Numbered from the stretch's first letter, positions 1 through 8,382 are shown. The stretch: 64,000 nt of DNA from Legionellales bacterium (GCA_947478495.1 CANJVW010000002.1:1-64000), one strand, 5' to 3'. Program-made: numbers and translations. Notes: a model not told the origin generated them from the letters alone.

Positions 1-50
1 ACCAATTAATAAATTCCCATGCTTTTTGTGTGTCCACTAGCGCGAACGAT

Positions 51-88
51 GGTGGTGGGCACGCAAAAAGCGCTTTGCCCACCCTACC
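51..88. repeat. REP-like palindromic repeat, copy 1
   Basis: An imperfect palindrome built on GGTGGGCACGCAAAAAGCGC followed by its near-complement ending in GCCCACCCTACC. The same element occurs at 4757-4846, 8414-8466 and 47067-47185, always between genes. Here it lies just beyond the stop of the reverse-strand gene at 116, where a hairpin could help to end transcription, but no T-run follows. Confidence 0.75.
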
Positions 89-115
89 TCTATAACGATT
101 ACACAGATAGAATAC

Positions 116-2392
116 CTACCGCTTCTTCGGCCTAGCATCAATTTCCTGTTTTTTCTGGTCAGCCTTATGTACAAGCTGAGTCAATTTAGCCTGCACTGCC
201 TCCCGCTTAGCGAGCACCGCGGCAGCCGCAGCGGCAGGCCCAGCTGCAGGATCAGGCACCATCGCGACTTTTTTGCCCGCGTTCACTTCTTTAAGCAACT
301 CGCTAAAACTGTCTTTCTTTTGTGTCAATTCTGAATTTTCGATCAGGTTTTCCAACCATTTCCCCATGTTTTCTACCAGACTTCTTTGAGCCTCAAGTTT
401 AGGTAGATTCTCAGCGGCTAACACCCGCAACTCCTTAAGCTCACCTGTAATACCATCGATCCCATCTACATCGAGATCACCCTGCTCGTCTGCTAGCCGT
501 ACCCCCAGCGCAGTCATTCGCATATCAATATCTTGCTGAACACGATCTGCCTCGCGGAAGTCATGCAATGCATCTTTCAAGAGAATCTCAGTTTTATCAG
601 GATCTTTTAACAAGAAAGCAGCGAGAGCCTCATGCGCTGTCGTCGGCCGCGCCCCAGGGGCTACTGCAAGATCAGGAGGAGCCACCCCCGGCAATGGTTG
701 TGCCGCTAAACTCTGAGCTTCCTGAAGAACTTCCTCTTTCGCAGGGTCTTGCGCTAACAGCGCTTTCCAGGCTGTAACCACCGGCGCGACCTTATCAGCA
801 TCCGCCTGCTGCTTCGCCGCGAGCCCTTGATTTTCTTCTCGCTCCATCAAAGCATCGTGATCCTTCTTGCCTTTCGCCAACGCTGCAAGGTGCTCATGAA
901 TCTGATCAACTTCTTTTTTCCCTCCATACCATGTTTTCTGGGGATAGGCCTGCAACATTTTTTCCATATTAGTGCCTATTTTGAGCTCAGTATAGATGCC
1001 TTTTTGCGCTTGCTCCATTGCTGCGTTGATGATGTAGCGCAAGTGACGCACGGCTTCTTTAGGATCAGCTCCCTCGCCACACTCGACCTTCAGGGGTTTG
1101 CCTTTCGCTTCAGCGATACAAACTTTCACCAGTTCTCTCATGACGGCGGCATTCACGCTTTGAACTCCGAAAAAGCTAGTTTCCACCGCTCTCATGCGTT
1201 TTTCTTTTATCTCATTTCCCTCTTTGTCTTTCTTACCCGTTCCATACTCGTCAAAGCTAATTGTAATAGCACCTCTTCGAAGAGCGTGCGCATCCTTCCC
1301 GTGCTCCTGATGTCTTTTTAACGCTTCAAAATAGGCGAGTCTCTCGCCCTTTTCTGCTATCTCTTTTTTTCGCAACGCCAATTCTTGTTGCTCTTTGCCT
1401 AACACCAAACCGACTTCAAGCCACGCGGGGTTCTTTTGATCTTTCTGCGCCTGTTCAAAAAGTTTTTTTTCGTTTTCCTGATTGATTCTATCTGTCGATT
1501 CCTCTCCTCGCAGAAAAAACGGGTCATGAAGAACAAGCTGCTTAAACCGGCCCCATTTTCCTAAGTTGTTACCTCTGTATACCTCAGCAATATCTGACTG
1601 CCACAATCTATGTTGTTGTATGGCATGGTGATTCGTTATCTGCTGTTCAGCGGCTTTTTCTGCGAGGCGCGCGATTTCTTCATGTATTCCTGTGCCTAAA
1701 AGCTTGTCGAGTTTTTTCATGGCAGAATGAAGCGTTTCTTTTTCTCTTGCTGCCGCTTCGACTGCTTCTGCATTTGGTGCTTTTGCCTTTGCTGGTTCTG
1801 CTTCGTGTAACTTTCTTTCGGGTGCCGCTTCAGGTGCTGCTATTTGTGCTGCTGCCGCTTCGACTACTTCTGCATTTGGTGCTTCTGCCTTTACTGGTTC
1901 TGCTCCGTCTAACTTGTTTTCGAGTCCCGCTTCAACTCCTGCTATTTCTGCTGCTGGTGCTATTTCTGCTGCTGCTGCTTTTTCTGCTGCTTTTTCTGCT
2001 TCTTTTAATGCTTCTTTGCATGTATTTATTGCTTGGTGTAAAACAGCGGAATCCACCACCTCGCCCGACATCCATTGGTTTTGCGTCTTTCGACAAGTTG
2101 CTTCTAATAATTCCAAAGTTTTCCTATGAGAAGGCAACAGCTCCATTAACTCCTTTATTGCTTTTTGAATGGCGCCGGTGGGCTCTCCCTTTGACGACAC
2201 CGCATCGTATCCGAATAAGCCGACCGGATGAGAAAGAGTCCTGGCATCGGATGAATACTCTTTCCGAAATTGATCGCCCTGTTTAATAAGGCTCAAGACT
2301 TTTTTTTGCAGTTTTTTTTGCGCCTCTGCGCGATTGAGCGCAGAAGCTGCCGCCCCCGCTGATGCTTGTGGTGTTGCTGCGCTCGCTGCCAT
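116..2392 (-). CDS. Large Ala/Glu/Lys-rich coiled-coil protein, effector-like orphan
   Basis: A 758-residue soluble protein of unknown function with no signal peptide or membrane segment. Residues about 130-220 are an Ala/Glu/Pro-rich linker containing two copies of a 34-residue unit (102 bp in DNA), recognisable from the recurring APNAE-VVEAAA pattern. The middle (about 220-480) and the C-terminus are highly charged and probably helical or coiled coil. The ATG is preceded by a strong AAGGGG ribosome site, and the gene begins 10 bases after the stop of the 202-residue gene, so the two are probably cotranscribed. Size, solubility, low-complexity linker and lack of recognisable enzymatic motifs resemble secreted effectors of Legionellales; that is inference only. 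Confidence 0.8.
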   Translation of the reverse strand: MAASAATPQASAGAAASALNRAEAQKKLQKKVLSLIKQGDQFRKEYSSDARTLSHPVGLFGYDAVSSKGEPTGAIQKAIKELMELLPSHRKTLELLEATCRKTQNQWMSGEVVDSAVLHQAINTCKEALKEAEKAAEKAAAAEIAPAAEIAGVEAGLENKLDGAEPVKAEAPNAEVVEAAAAQIAAPEAAPERKLHEAEPAKAKAPNAEAVEAAAREKETLHSAMKKLDKLLGTGIHEEIARLAEKAAEQQITNHHAIQQHRLWQSDIAEVYRGNNLGKWGRFKQLVLHDPFFLRGEESTDRINQENEKKLFEQAQKDQKNPAWLEVGLVLGKEQQELALRKKEIAEKGERLAYFEALKRHQEHGKDAHALRRGAITISFDEYGTGKKDKEGNEIKEKRMRAVETSFFGVQSVNAAVMRELVKVCIAEAKGKPLKVECGEGADPKEAVRHLRYIINAAMEQAQKGIYTELKIGTNMEKMLQAYPQKTWYGGKKEVDQIHEHLAALAKGKKDHDALMEREENQGLAAKQQADADKVAPVVTAWKALLAQDPAKEEVLQEAQSLAAQPLPGVAPPDLAVAPGARPTTAHEALAAFLLKDPDKTEILLKDALHDFREADRVQQDIDMRMTALGVRLADEQGDLDVDGIDGITGELKELRVLAAENLPKLEAQRSLVENMGKWLENLIENSELTQKKDSFSELLKEVNAGKKVAMVPDPAAGPAAAAAAVLAKREAVQAKLTQLVHKADQKKQEIDARPKKR

Positions 2393-2402
2393 AGCGTTCC
2401 CC

Positions 2403-3011
2403 TTACTTCGATTTCATCATGGATGGACTTTTACCTTCTCGCAAATCACACAACTTGCGATCGGCATCCGTTGGATCATAATGCAATACTTCAACCGGTT
2501 TATTATGTTTGTGGCCCAATACTTGTAACTCGACCCAAGCGATGCGCATCATTTTATCAAACCCTGATAGTTCAACTGTCCAGCCACGCCGAAAGACTTC
2601 GGCTGCCATGGCGCGCGCGGTTTGCATCGCATCAGCTGAGGTTCGCTCATGAGAAAACAAATCCGTTGGCGCGCATACCAAATGACTTCCTTTGTCGTAT
2701 ACAGAGTAATGAGGGCTTTGACCTTCAATGGCGATCAACGTTTTTTCTAATGAGGGTTCTAGATTATAGACATCCCAGATGGTGAAGGTCGCGAAGCGCT
2801 CCATGAGGTAATGTAATTCGAGCAACGTGAACGGGCGATCCAGCAAGTTGCCGAAATCCGGCGGCATGGTATCGCCATCCCCAATCGCGGCCCAGACTTG
2901 GTGCTTTAAGTCGGTAAAATATTGATAACTTTCAGCGAGCTCGGTGCTCTCGGCGCCCACCTCTTCTTGATCAAGGTTCTCTTCGCCGCCTTCCGCTGGA
3001 TCGTCCGCCAT
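2403..3011 (-). CDS. Orphan protein with LPD7-like C-terminal segment
   Basis: A 202-residue acidic protein. The first 25 residues are Glu/Asp-rich and likely disordered. The C-terminal half has a pattern of a helix (AMQTARAMAAEVFRRGW), a strand (TVELSG), a second helix with a conserved-looking aromatic (IAWVELQVLG), a strand (PVEVLHY) and a DPTDADR tail. From memory this resembles the small alpha/beta LPD7-type domain found in relaxase-associated polyvalent proteins and Legionella effectors. I cannot confirm this by alignment. ATG with a GAAGGGA site upstream. It is the first gene of a pair with the 758-residue protein, so the two products may act together. Confidence 0.75.
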   Translation of the reverse strand: MADDPAEGGEENLDQEEVGAESTELAESYQYFTDLKHQVWAAIGDGDTMPPDFGNLLDRPFTLLELHYLMERFATFTIWDVYNLEPSLEKTLIAIEGQSPHYSVYDKGSHLVCAPTDLFSHERTSADAMQTARAMAAEVFRRGWTVELSGFDKMMRIAWVELQVLGHKHNKPVEVLHYDPTDADRKLCDLREGKSPSMMKSK

Positions 3012-3106
3012 ATTATCCCTTCTCTAAAGAGCCTGTATGAAACCAGGTTACCCTAGATGAGCGCTTTTGTGAAGATAGAACCGAGCTAACTCACGTTACG
3101 CAGAGC

Positions 3107-3160
3107 AGCGCTGCTTAGAACGCCTTCCCCCTCCCGGGGGAAGGCGTTCTAAGCAGCGCT
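3107..3160. repeat. Perfect 25-bp inverted repeat
   Basis: Two perfectly complementary 25-base arms (3107-3131 and 3136-3160) around a 4-base loop; the left arm starts AGCGCTGCTTAGAACGCC. It lies between the stop of the 58-residue gene and the start of the 202-residue gene, both on the reverse strand. It could be an intrinsic terminator, but no U-tract follows on the reverse strand, so a palindromic mobile repeat or RNA-processing hairpin is also possible. Confidence 0.85.
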
Positions 3161-3174
3161 CTTATTAATACCTA

Positions 3175-3351
3175 CTAAGCACCAAAATGCTTCTTTCGAA
3201 TCTCTCGGATAGTTTCGAGAAGCGTCCCGGTCTTCTTTTTAGGGGCAAATAATTGGCTTGGAATGATATTTTTATCAAGCGCATTTTTCTGTTCTTTCTG
3301 ATGATTATTATCAGCTACTTTTTCGTCCGTATATTTGCTTTGTGCGCGCAT
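3175..3351 (-). CDS. Small charged protein, 58 residues, unknown function
   Basis: An ORF that begins MRAQSKYTDEKVAD and ends IRKKHFGA, preceded by an excellent GAGGAGG ribosome site five bases before the ATG. The site, uninterrupted frame and protein-like composition (about one third charged residues, C-terminal amphipathic helix TLLETIREIRKKH) argue that it is real. No family recognised. It lies between the Nramp gene and the two orphan genes on the same strand, with a perfect hairpin after its stop. Confidence 0.65.
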   Translation of the reverse strand: MRAQSKYTDEKVADNNHQKEQKNALDKNIIPSQLFAPKKKTGTLLETIREIRKKHFGA

Positions 3352-3429
3352 TACAACCTCCTCACTGGCATAAACTTGTATTAAGTATAGCCAGTGAGGT
3401 TATTTTTTCTCGCTAAATGGAGAAATATG

Positions 3430-4659
3430 CTAAAAAATGCCCGCAATCCCGCCAAAGACCCCAAAAGAAGTGGTAACAAATAAGACAATAGCAACAAGCG
3501 CTGCATACTTACCCTTAAGACGATACGGTTCAGGCAAGGTGCGACGCGCCAGCAAATAGAGAAATCCAAGGACAATAGGCAAGAGCAATGCGTTCATCAC
3601 CTCCACACCCACGCTGAGGTTCACTAAATTCACCGCACCTGACGCCACGACAATGCCGCCCACAATGAGAGTTGTGCTATACGTCCCATAAAACCAAGGT
3701 GCTTCGCGTGGATGATCTTGCAATGACCGTCGAAAACCCATGACCTCACCCAACCCCCAAGCAGCCGTCAGTGAAATCACAATGGTTGCAACCAGTGCGG
3801 CGCCGGCCATCCCCAATGCAAACAACACCCGTCCTGCGCTTACTCCTAGACTGGGTGTAATTGCGTCACTGATTTGTTGAACGGTATTGAGTGGAAGATT
3901 GGGATGTGTTTTACCGATCGTGGCGGCTGTCATGATGAGCGCGGCTGCCATTACCAACTGCGTGATCACAGCGCCAATCGCCGTATCCCAACGCGCTGGT
4001 GCCAAATGTCGACGATCGAGTTTTTTGTCCAGCAGAGCCGATTGCTGATAGAAGATCATCCACGGCATAATCACAGCACCAATGTTGCCTGCCGCTAAAT
4101 AGAGATAAGAGCTATTGCGCCACGGCACGTTCATCAAACCCTCTGTCATTTCTTTAAGAGAGGGATGTGTATGCCAGGCAATCACAATAAATGTGAACTC
4201 AAACAATCCTAAAAAAATAGCGATACGTTCCACTGAATGATAGGAGCCCGTCCACACCATGATAATTAAAAAAGAGACCACCACCGCCATCGTTTCTGCG
4301 ACAGGAATACCAAATAACGCGCCAACACCGGCTAATCCGCTGAACTCACTTAAAATCGCGCCGATGCACGACACAATGAGTGTCGACACGGAAAGCCACG
4401 CCCACCACTTCCCAAAATGATGCTTAATGAGTTCGCCATGACCCATACCAGTGACAAGCCCTAAGCGCACAGTGAGCTCTTGCGCAATAAAAAGAATCGG
4501 CATTAAGATGAATTGCAACGCGAGTAATTTATAGCCCCACACAGCGCCACTTTGCGCGGCAGTAATCAAACTGCCTGCATCTGTGTCTGCTAACATCACG
4601 ACCAACCCCGGCCCGATGGTTGCTAGCCATAATGAACGATTAATAGATTTTTTTTTCAC
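3430..4659 (-). CDS. Nramp-family divalent metal transporter, variant metal site
   Basis: A 409-residue polytopic membrane protein with about 11 predicted helices. Helix 1 carries GPGLVVMLADTDAGS and helix 6 carries IMPWMIFYQQSA, the positions of the Nramp metal-binding motifs DPGN and MPH. Here DPGN reads DAGS and MPH reads MPW, so the metal-site aspartate and methionine are kept while the asparagine and histidine are replaced. Proton-coupled uptake of Mn(II)/Fe(II) is the family role; altered ion selectivity is possible. Translation starts at a GTG (4659); no ATG lies close by. A good promoter and a Fur-box-like site lie directly upstream, which fits iron regulation. Confidence 0.9.
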   Translation of the reverse strand: MKKKSINRSLWLATIGPGLVVMLADTDAGSLITAAQSGAVWGYKLLALQFILMPILFIAQELTVRLGLVTGMGHGELIKHHFGKWWAWLSVSTLIVSCIGAILSEFSGLAGVGALFGIPVAETMAVVVSFLIIMVWTGSYHSVERIAIFLGLFEFTFIVIAWHTHPSLKEMTEGLMNVPWRNSSYLYLAAGNIGAVIMPWMIFYQQSALLDKKLDRRHLAPARWDTAIGAVITQLVMAAALIMTAATIGKTHPNLPLNTVQQISDAITPSLGVSAGRVLFALGMAGAALVATIVISLTAAWGLGEVMGFRRSLQDHPREAPWFYGTYSTTLIVGGIVVASGAVNLVNLSVGVEVMNALLLPIVLGFLYLLARRTLPEPYRLKGKYAALVAIVLFVTTSFGVFGGIAGIF

Positions 4660-4688
4660 AATCGTTTCGCCTATTGTCTCTTTTTGGT

Positions 4689-4717
4689 AGTATCATGACC
4701 TTGGTCAATTTTGTCAA
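4689..4717 (-). promoter_or_regulatory. Sigma70-type promoter of the Nramp gene
   Basis: Read on the reverse strand: TTGACA (4717-4712), a 17-base spacer, GATACT (4694-4689). The start codon at 4659 is about 30 bases further on. The -35 is a perfect consensus and the spacing is ideal. Confidence 0.7.
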
Positions 4718-4724
4718 TCTAATT

Positions 4725-4739
4725 GAGAATTATTATCAT
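4725..4739. promoter_or_regulatory. Candidate Fur box
   Basis: Reverse-strand ATGATAATAATTCTC matches 13 of 15 positions of the classical Fur 19-mer core (ATGATAATCATTATC). It sits immediately upstream of the -35 of the Nramp gene. A fur gene is present at 60297-60734. Known: Fur with Fe(II) usually represses uptake genes. A site just upstream of the -35 could repress by extended binding; this is inferred, not shown. Confidence 0.55.
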
Positions 4740-4756
4740 TTAGATGAATGACAACG

Positions 4757-4846
4757 AGGTAGGTGGGCAAAGCGCTGTTTGCGTGCCCACCACCAAGCAA
4801 TACGCACGGTGGTGGGCACGCAAACAGCGCTTTGCCCACCCTACGG
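4757..4846. repeat. REP-like palindromic repeat, copy 2 (paired units)
   Basis: Two opposed units of the GGTGGGCA...GCGTGCCCACC element separated by about 14 bases, each itself palindromic, with TAGG(T)GGGC at the outer edges. The arrangement equals a BIME (paired REP) and matches the pair at 47067-47185. It lies between the divergent Nramp and ubiC regions. Confidence 0.8.
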
Positions 4847-4873
4847 AACTCATCCCATCACAGGAAATAGGTT

Positions 4874-5002
4874 ATGTCAGAAAAGACAAAAAAAGATGAT
4901 CTCTTTCAATACAGAACATTTGGTTTAACGCTGCTTCAACTCATGGCAGTGCTTGCCGTTGTCGGACTCGTTGTCACGTTGGCCCTCCATTTTTTTTTAT
5001 GA
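4874..5002 (+). CDS. 42-residue pilin-like small membrane protein
   Basis: The ORF begins MSEKTKKDDLFQYRTFG and continues LTLLQLMAVLAVVGLVV to a single hydrophobic helix. This mimics a type IV prepilin N-terminus: a short charged leader, a Gly, then an (F/L)TLLEL-type hydrophobic segment. The conserved Glu at +5 is Gln here and the usual globular domain is missing. Its TGA overlaps the ATG of ubiC (ATGA), so ubiC translation is probably coupled to it. It could be a vestige of a longer minor pilin or simply a small membrane peptide; a shadow ORF is unlikely given the composition and coupling. Confidence 0.5.
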   Translation: MSEKTKKDDLFQYRTFGLTLLQLMAVLAVVGLVVTLALHFFL

Positions 5003-5481
5003 GGGCGTGGCTAGAAGATTCTGGCTCCTTTATGCAGCGCTTAGCGCAACATGGCATTCATGATGCTAAAGTGAGCGTCTTGCATGAAGACTGGGGGATA
5101 GCCAGACCGGATGAAGCCGTCCTTCTGTCTCTCAATCCAAAAGAAACGGCTTTAATCCGTGAAGTCTTGATTCACAGCGATCAACATTGTTGGATGTTTG
5201 CGCGCAGCGTATTTCCGAGAACGACTTTGACGGGCGAACAAAAAGCATTTGAGCATTTGGGTAATCGCCCGTTAGGCTCCCTACTCTTTAGCGACCCCAC
5301 ATTGAAGCGCAGTCCTTTTACCATCACGCATCTAGCATCCGACGCACCCCAACACGAACAGATTAGTCGTCTTTTAAAGAAAAAACTGCCTCATTTATGG
5401 TGCCGTCGCTCAACGCTGTGGGTGCATGACAAGCCGTTGTTATTAACAGAAGTTTTTCTGCCTGACCTCTGCTATTCATAG
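4999..5481 (+). CDS. ubiC: Chorismate pyruvate-lyase (UbiC)
   Basis: Converts chorismate to 4-hydroxybenzoate plus pyruvate, the first committed step of ubiquinone synthesis in the cytoplasm. The 160 residues contain the family signatures ARSVFPRTTLTGEQ, LGNRPLGSLLF and the C-terminal WCRRSTLWVHDKPLLLTEVFLP, with the substrate-contacting Arg and Glu in the expected places. Compared with the E. coli enzyme (165 residues) the N-terminus is roughly 25-30 residues shorter, starting near the WLEDSGS segment; an alternative in-frame upstream start is not available. ATG overlaps the TGA of the pilin-like ORF. The 3' end overlaps the convergent epimerase gene by 10 bases. No ubiA is adjacent. Confidence 0.9.
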   Translation: MRAWLEDSGSFMQRLAQHGIHDAKVSVLHEDWGIARPDEAVLLSLNPKETALIREVLIHSDQHCWMFARSVFPRTTLTGEQKAFEHLGNRPLGSLLFSDPTLKRSPFTITHLASDAPQHEQISRLLKKKLPHLWCRRSTLWVHDKPLLLTEVFLPDLCYS

Positions 5482-6362
5482 CGCTCGCTATTAAGTAGAT
5501 GAGTTAATCCCTCTCTGTAGGTAGGATACATCCACTGCAAGCTAAGCTCGCTTTTAACTTTCACATTCGAAACGCGCTTGTTTTGAGAATAAAACACCTT
5601 AGCCATTGGGGATAGTGTCGCTAACTCATGCGGTATTTTTTTCAAGGGCGCCAACCCCAGCAAAGAGGCTGCATAGTCATCCACTTCATTGCTAGGTGCA
5701 GGCTCATCATCTGCCATGTTATAAATGGTGGCACCCTTTTTCAGATGTTGCATGGCAAGAAGAACAGCGGATGCGATATCTTCTACGTGTATTCTTGAAA
5801 AAAAATGTCCCTCTTTCACAACGGTTTCTGATTTTCCTGCCATCAGTCGAGCGAGCGCATTTCTTTGGGGGCCATAAATACCAGCCAACCTAAAAATAGT
5901 CAGGGGCAATTGATATGCGCTTGCAAAAGAAATCCATTGTTCCTCCACGAAAAGCCTTAGTTTTCCTTGACTCCCAAGAGACAGCAACGGAGAAGACTCA
6001 TTCACCCAATTTCCTTGGTGGTCACCGTACACGCCTGTTGATGATAAATATCCAATCCATCGAACGTGTTTTATATTTTTTTTCAATAAATCAGAGAAAT
6101 GAGCAAGCATGGGATCACCTACATCCGGGATCGGTGGCGCGCTAATCAAAATATGAGATGCTTTTTTTAAGGCAGATTCGATACTTTTTTCTGAAAAATG
6201 GATAAGCTCACAATCATAGCGGGCATTGTAACCCAGCAGCGCTTCGTTTCTGGTTGTTCCCATAACAGACATCCCCGCCTGTCGCGCTTTTTGTGTTACA
6301 TAATGCGCTGTATAACCAAAACCGACAATTAATAACTGTGGTGACGCCAGCCTATTAATCAT
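5472..6362 (-). CDS. NAD(P)-dependent epimerase/dehydratase (SDR family, YeeZ-like)
   Basis: A 296-residue extended short-chain dehydrogenase-type protein. The N-terminal Rossmann motif reads VGFGYTAHYV (GxGxxxxxx variant), the region around residue 105 has YLSSTGVYGD (catalytic Ser and Tyr area), and IFRLAGIYGP is typical of the epimerase fold. Substrate unknown; E. coli YeeZ is a comparable protein without assigned activity. Its ATG overlaps the photolyase stop by 8 bases, so it is the last gene of the marC-phrB-epimerase run. It converges on ubiC with a 10-base overlap. Confidence 0.8.
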   Translation of the reverse strand: MINRLASPQLLIVGFGYTAHYVTQKARQAGMSVMGTTRNEALLGYNARYDCELIHFSEKSIESALKKASHILISAPPIPDVGDPMLAHFSDLLKKNIKHVRWIGYLSSTGVYGDHQGNWVNESSPLLSLGSQGKLRLFVEEQWISFASAYQLPLTIFRLAGIYGPQRNALARLMAGKSETVVKEGHFFSRIHVEDIASAVLLAMQHLKKGATIYNMADDEPAPSNEVDDYAASLLGLAPLKKIPHELATLSPMAKVFYSQNKRVSNVKVKSELSLQWMYPTYREGLTHLLNSERYE

Positions 6363-7785
6363 GTTTTTTCTTCATGGTTTGATAATGCAAAAGCGCTCTC
6401 TTTCTTGCAGCAGCATGATCCACAATAGGATGCGGATAATCTTTTCCTAGCAATAAACCGCACTGATCTGAAGGTGCCATCCAAGGCTGATGAATCCATC
6501 GAGCGGAGACCGATCGAAGCTCAGGAACCCATTGCTTCACATACGCTCCATCGGGATCAAATTTTTCGCCTTGCAATATAGGGTTAAAGATACGAAAATA
6601 GGGTGCTGCATCAGCACCACATCCAGCAACCCACTGCCAACTTGCCGAATTGCTTGCCGTATCTGCGTCCACCAAGGTATCTAAAAACCAGCTTGCGCCA
6701 ATGCGCCAGTCAATTAATAAATGTTTTGTTAAAAATGACGCGACAATCATCCGCACACGATTATGCATATAACCGGTATGCCACAGCTCTCGCATCCCCG
6801 CATCCACAATCGGGTATCCCGTATTCCCCTGCTGCCAGGCTTTTAAAGCGACTGGATCATTTTTCCATGGAAACGCATCAAAATCAGATTTAAAGTTGCT
6901 CTGAGGAAGTGAGGGAATATGATAAAGCAAATGATACGAAAATTCTCGCCACCCCATTTCTGATAGAAAGCGCTCTACAGATCGGATGTCGTGCTTTTTA
7001 TTGCATGCCACCCTTTCGATAGCGCGCCAAACGTCCCACACACTGATTTCACCAAAATGGAAATGGGGTGACAATTTTGACGTAGCATCTTTGAACGGTA
7101 CATCACGAGAAATATCATAGCCTATTAGGTGGACGTCAATAAAATGCTCCAGCTTCTGAAGAGCGCCTCTTTCTCCCGGCTCCCAATGCAGCGCAAAATC
7201 TTTCGCCCAATTCGGCTTGGTTGGAAGGAGCTTCCAGCTAACCAGCAAATCGCTATCCAATTCGATGGTTTTCGGAGTATGAGGTACACTCACTTTCTTT
7301 GGGACGGTGATCTGCTTCAAGCAAGCCCGCCAAAAAGGTGTGAATACTTTAAAAAAACTTCCTGTCTGGGTCTTGATCTCCCAGGGCTCATGCAACAAGC
7401 TGCCATTTGTCGTGATGACTCGAATGCCGGACGCTTGAAAAAATGCCTTGATCACGGTATCGCGCTCTATGGCAAAAGGTTCGTAACAACGATTCCAATA
7501 AATAGTCTGAACGTTGTAGTCATGAAGAAGTTGTGTCAATACATCCAGGGGGTTTCCTTGGCGCAGACATAAACCCAATCCACTTTTTTTTAAATTTTTC
7601 TGTAGTGACAGCAAGCTATGATGGAGCCACCATCGCTGCGCACCGCCCAATGGTAGGCTGTCATCGAGAATGTAAATGGGAATGATTGCATCATGTTCAC
7701 GACAGGCCGCTGTGAATGCCGGATTATCCGAAAGACGTAGATCTTGCCGAAACCAAACAATCGCGTGAGACAGGGTATTTTTCAT
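6355..7785 (-). CDS. phrB: Deoxyribodipyrimidine photolyase
   Basis: Light-driven repair of cyclobutane pyrimidine dimers. The 476-residue length fits class I CPD photolyases. The N-terminal alpha/beta antenna domain starts AIVWFRQDLRLSDNPA. The FAD-binding C-terminal half has MGWREFSYHLLYH, GNTGYPIVDAGMRELWHTGYMHNR, DTASNSASWQWVAGCGADAAPYFRIFNP, all highly diagnostic, including the Trp residues of the electron-transfer chain and the Asn of the FAD pocket. It lies between marC (6-base gap) and the epimerase gene (8-base overlap), implying one transcript. Confidence 0.95.
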   Translation of the reverse strand: MKNTLSHAIVWFRQDLRLSDNPAFTAACREHDAIIPIYILDDSLPLGGAQRWWLHHSLLSLQKNLKKSGLGLCLRQGNPLDVLTQLLHDYNVQTIYWNRCYEPFAIERDTVIKAFFQASGIRVITTNGSLLHEPWEIKTQTGSFFKVFTPFWRACLKQITVPKKVSVPHTPKTIELDSDLLVSWKLLPTKPNWAKDFALHWEPGERGALQKLEHFIDVHLIGYDISRDVPFKDATSKLSPHFHFGEISVWDVWRAIERVACNKKHDIRSVERFLSEMGWREFSYHLLYHIPSLPQSNFKSDFDAFPWKNDPVALKAWQQGNTGYPIVDAGMRELWHTGYMHNRVRMIVASFLTKHLLIDWRIGASWFLDTLVDADTASNSASWQWVAGCGADAAPYFRIFNPILQGEKFDPDGAYVKQWVPELRSVSARWIHQPWMAPSDQCGLLLGKDYPHPIVDHAAARKRALLHYQTMKKKHD

Positions 7786-7791
7786 ATTGCT

Positions 7792-8382
7792 CTACAAATT
7801 AAAAAATAACTTAATGCCAGACAAAAACATCTGAACAGCCATCGTCGTTAAAATCATGCCCATGAGACGTTCGATGGCAGCCAAGACTTTGTCGCCGGAT
7901 ATATCACGAAGAAAATTCGAGCAAACCAGTATAACGGTCGAGACAACCCAAGCGATCGATAATGCGAACATCCAGGTATGAATATTCTGAGGGGCTTGCG
8001 ATGCGAGTAACATCACAATCGCGATCGTTGATGGACCTGCAATTAACGGAACGGCAAGCGGCACAATAAAAGGCTCAGATTTTTTATCGAGGGAATCACT
8101 GGGTGTGTTAGATGGAAATATCATGTCGAGTGATATTAAAAATAATAAAATACCACCCGCCACTCCCAGCGCGGGCTGTGAGATTTGCATCCACTCCAAC
8201 ACGTTTTTTCCGAAAAACAAAAATCCCGTTAAAATAATAAATGCGATAAATGTTTCACGAATGATAATAAATTTGTGTCGCTTGGGGTCGACCTTTTTCA
8301 GAATAGATAAAAAAACGGGGATATTGCCGAGGGGGTCCATGACCAAAATCAGGGTGATGGTTGCAGTGTACAGTGACATCAT
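7792..8382 (-). CDS. MarC-family (UPF0056) integral membrane protein
   Basis: About 196 residues with six predicted membrane helices. The family features are ITLILVMDPLGNIPVFLSIL at the N-terminus, the internal FGKNVLEWMQISQPALGVAGGILLFLISLDMIF, and PLAVPLIAGPSTIAIVMLLA. Function of the family is not established (the old link to antibiotic resistance was withdrawn). I place the start at the ATG at 8382, 9 bases after a GGGAG site, rather than at the TTG at 8403. A REP-like repeat separates it from the rubredoxin reductase gene upstream. Confidence 0.88.
   Translation of the reverse strand: MMSLYTATITLILVMDPLGNIPVFLSILKKVDPKRHKFIIIRETFIAFIILTGFLFFGKNVLEWMQISQPALGVAGGILLFLISLDMIFPSNTPSDSLDKKSEPFIVPLAVPLIAGPSTIAIVMLLASQAPQNIHTWMFALSIAWVVSTVILVCSNFLRDISGDKVLAAIERLMGMILTTMAVQMFLSGIKLFFNL

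Noticed and set aside
1747-2286. Forward-strand Leu-rich ORF of 179 codons
   Set aside because: It is the complement of the Ala/Glu-rich repeat region of the 758-residue gene; the Leu-rich composition is a by-product of that strand.
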